A stretch of DNA of 64,000 nt, taken from the NCBI GenBank assembly GCA_963817755.1, contig CAWFPB010000003.1:434001-498000 (forward strand), written 5' to 3'. The translations under genes were made by a program, and so were the position numbers. Each line of letters opens with the position of its first letter. Position 1 is the first letter of the stretch. This document shows, piece by piece, positions 62,257-64,000 of this stretch. Under the pieces are notes generated by a model. The model saw only the letters and a program-made list of their open reading frames with translations. It ran no database searches and was not told the origin of the DNA. The DNA is from Oleiagrimonas sp963817755. GTDB lineage: Bacteria > Pseudomonadota > Gammaproteobacteria > Xanthomonadales > Rhodanobacteraceae.

Positions 62257-63482
62257 CCCGTCTGCTGGAAGCCCTGCGCGCAGCCACCGACGCGATCCGC
62301 GCGCACCTGCTGCGCGCGTCGTTGACGGTGCTGGGCATGGTGATCGGGGTGGCCGCGGTGATCGCGGTGGTGGCGCTGCTGCAGGGCTTCGGGCAGATGA
62401 TCACCCAGCAGTTCCGCAGCCTGGGCGCGAACGGCATGGTGATCGTGTCCTACCTTCCGGAGAAGGCCCAGCTGGCCGGACGCACGGCCCGGCTGACCCC
62501 GGATGACCTGATCGCCATCCGCCGCCAGGTCCAGGGCATCCGCGGCGTGGTGCCGCTGCTGACCCTGGCCCAGTTCAGCGGCCAGGTGGCCTACGGCAAC
62601 CAGAGCACCGCCACCTCCATTACCGGGACCACCCCGGGCTATGCGGAGGGCGGCGCGCACTATCCGACCCAGGGACGCTTCCTGGTGTCCAGCGACAGCC
62701 AGACGCGCCGTCCGGTGGCGGTGATCGGCACGTCCGTGATCGAGAACCTGCACCTTCCCGAACATCCCGAGGGGCGTTTCATCGCGATGTACGGCACCTG
62801 GTTCAAGGTGGTTGGGGTGCTCAACAAGCTGGGTACCCTGGCGGGCGTGCTCGACCAGGACAACCGCATTCTCATTCCCTACGGCACCGCGGTCAGTCTC
62901 GGCGGCAGCACCATCCCGCCCAACATCGCCATCCAGCTTCAGGCCGACCACGCCGCGGACATCCATCGGGTGGAAGGCGAGATCACCCGCGTGTTGCGCC
63001 GCAGGCACCACCTCCGGGCCGGGCAGGAGGACGACTTCAAGATCCAGTCGGCAGGCGAGCTGATCAAGACGCTGACCCACGTGTTCGACATGATCAGCCT
63101 GGTGGTCGGCGCGATCGTCGGTATCGCGTTGCTGGTGGGCGGGGTGGGCATCATGAACGTGCTGCTGGTCTCGGTCACCGAACGCACCCGCGAGATCGGC
63201 GTGTGCAAGTCGCTGGGCGCCACGCGCAGCGACATCCTGCTGCAGTTCCTGTTCGAGGCGCTGCTTCTGGCGCTGCTGGGCGGGCTGATCGGCCTGGGGC
63301 TGGGCATGGGCCTGGCCGGGCTGGTGGCGCACCTGGTGCCGGCGCTGGCCGGCGCCCATACCCCGGGCTGGATCGTGGCGTTGTCGCTGGGCTTCACGGC
63401 CACGGTCGGACTGTTGTTCGGCATCGCGCCGGCCGCCAAGGCCGCCGGGCTCAACCCCATCGACGCGTTGCGTTACGAGTAG
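62253..63482 (+). CDS. MacB/FtsX-type ABC transporter permease, first copy
   Basis: The 409-residue protein has the MacB/FtsX layout: helix 1 (about 20-45), a large periplasmic domain (about 48-270) and three C-terminal helices (about 280-400), with the family's ERTREIGVCKSLGATRSDIL loop. It pairs with the ATPase and adaptor. It ends 2 bases before a second, related permease gene, so the exporter is probably a heterodimer. Confidence 0.93.
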   Translation: MTRLLEALRAATDAIRAHLLRASLTVLGMVIGVAAVIAVVALLQGFGQMITQQFRSLGANGMVIVSYLPEKAQLAGRTARLTPDDLIAIRRQVQGIRGVVPLLTLAQFSGQVAYGNQSTATSITGTTPGYAEGGAHYPTQGRFLVSSDSQTRRPVAVIGTSVIENLHLPEHPEGRFIAMYGTWFKVVGVLNKLGTLAGVLDQDNRILIPYGTAVSLGGSTIPPNIAIQLQADHAADIHRVEGEITRVLRRRHHLRAGQEDDFKIQSAGELIKTLTHVFDMISLVVGAIVGIALLVGGVGIMNVLLVSVTERTREIGVCKSLGATRSDILLQFLFEALLLALLGGLIGLGLGMGLAGLVAHLVPALAGAHTPGWIVALSLGFTATVGLLFGIAPAAKAAGLNPIDALRYE

Positions 63483-63484
63483 CC

Positions 63485-64000
63485 ATGATGCTGATGCTTC
63501 TGGAAAGCCTGCGTTCGGCCCTGGCCTCCATCCGCGCCCATGCCATGCGCAGCGCGCTGACCATCCTGGGCATCGTGATCGGGGTGGCGGCGGTGGTCAC
63601 CGTGGTGGCCTTGCTGCAGGGCTTCAGCCAGGCCATCAACCAGCAGTTCAGCGGCCTGGGCAGCAACACGCTGATCGTGCAGGCCTACGTGCCGCTGCAG
63701 GAGCAGCTGGCCGGCAAGGTGGCGCGCATCACGCCGGACGACATGGACGCGATCGCGGCCCAGGTGCCCGGACTGGGCAGCATTTCGCCGCTGCTGCCGC
63801 TCAACGCCATGCAGTTGTCCTACCAGGGCCACAGCACGATCACCTCGGTGCTGGGCGGCACCCCCTCGCTGGCGGAGTCGTTCGGCTACTGGCCCAGCCG
63901 CGGCCGCTTCATCACCCGCACCGACAATCTCAGCCACCGTCCGGTGGCGGTCATCGGCGACACCGTGCTGCAGAAACTGCACTTGCCGGACGATCCGCTG
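63485..64000 (+). CDS. Second MacB/FtsX-type permease, cut by the right edge
   Basis: The first 172 residues are present. It opens MMLMLLESLRSALASIRAHAMRSALTI split over helix 1 and continues with a periplasmic domain like that of the first copy (ITPDDMDAIAAQVPG, GRFITRTDNLSHRPVAVIGD). The two permeases align over this whole length, so they arose by duplication. The start is 2 bases past the upstream stop. Confidence 0.9.
   Translation, partial: MMLMLLESLRSALASIRAHAMRSALTILGIVIGVAAVVTVVALLQGFSQAINQQFSGLGSNTLIVQAYVPLQEQLAGKVARITPDDMDAIAAQVPGLGSISPLLPLNAMQLSYQGHSTITSVLGGTPSLAESFGYWPSRGRFITRTDNLSHRPVAVIGDTVLQKLHLPDDPL

Overview
The window is high-GC, gene-dense bacterial DNA of gammaproteobacterial type. 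The gene set (Tex, yhbY-rlmE-ftsH, POT peptide permease, DUF3391 HD-GYP protein, GNAT-nitrilase fusion, DegV-type fatty acid kinase beside plsY, Clp-like TGTGA-N6-TCACA site) points to the Xanthomonadales, family Rhodanobacteraceae. Two copper nitrite reductase genes and several FNR/Anr-type boxes suggest a denitrifying Rhodanobacter-like organism. That placement is inference from content, not from a search. I find no rRNA, tRNA, CRISPR array, integrase or transposase. One short non-autonomous element is present at 14271-14555.

Layout. 1-5.8 kb: a secreted TonB-fold-like protein (cut by the left edge), MtfA peptidase, then a patatin lipase, a TIR-TM-TPR protein and a small secreted protein. 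6.4-12.5 kb: MFS permease, Tex, a TPR-sulfotransferase. 12.5-14.6 kb: a decayed carboxylesterase, a mini fimbrial-type protein, a YrhK-domain protein and the MITE inserted against its stop codon. 14.7-26.2 kb: cytochrome c4, peptide permease, GNAT-nitrilase, a second FtsH divergent from a DUF2189 membrane protein, MetC, an AraC/GyrI regulator and small stress or envelope genes. 26.2-36.3 kb: a triple-barrel outer-membrane protein plus a secreted partner, a diguanylate cyclase, nirK with a porin, a spermidine-synthase-like enzyme. 36.4-45.9 kb: fatty acid kinase and PlsY, M14 peptidase, GGDEF/EAL protein, subtilase, YkgJ. 46.4-59.1 kb: secreted proteins, FKBP lipoprotein, an EAL and HD-GYP pair, TrxC, yhbY/rlmE/ftsH, a second nirK. 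59.2-64 kb: an efflux operon (Yip1, HlyD, ABC ATPase, two permeases) cut by the right edge.

The main result is a set of FNR/Anr-like boxes whose positions fit class II activation. One perfect TTGAT-N4-ATCAA at 20755 sits at -41.5 for both divergent genes (ftsH-like and DUF2189). The outer-membrane protein gene has boxes at -41.5 and -91.5. nirK has one at -41.5. This suggests one oxygen- or nitric-oxide-responsive regulon spread over 15 kb that joins nitrite reduction, envelope proteins and membrane protein quality control. Four c-di-GMP proteins lie within 22 kb; three have degenerate motifs in one domain. The patatin-TIR pair at 1.7-5.3 kb is the best candidate for an uncharacterised defence or cell-suicide locus.
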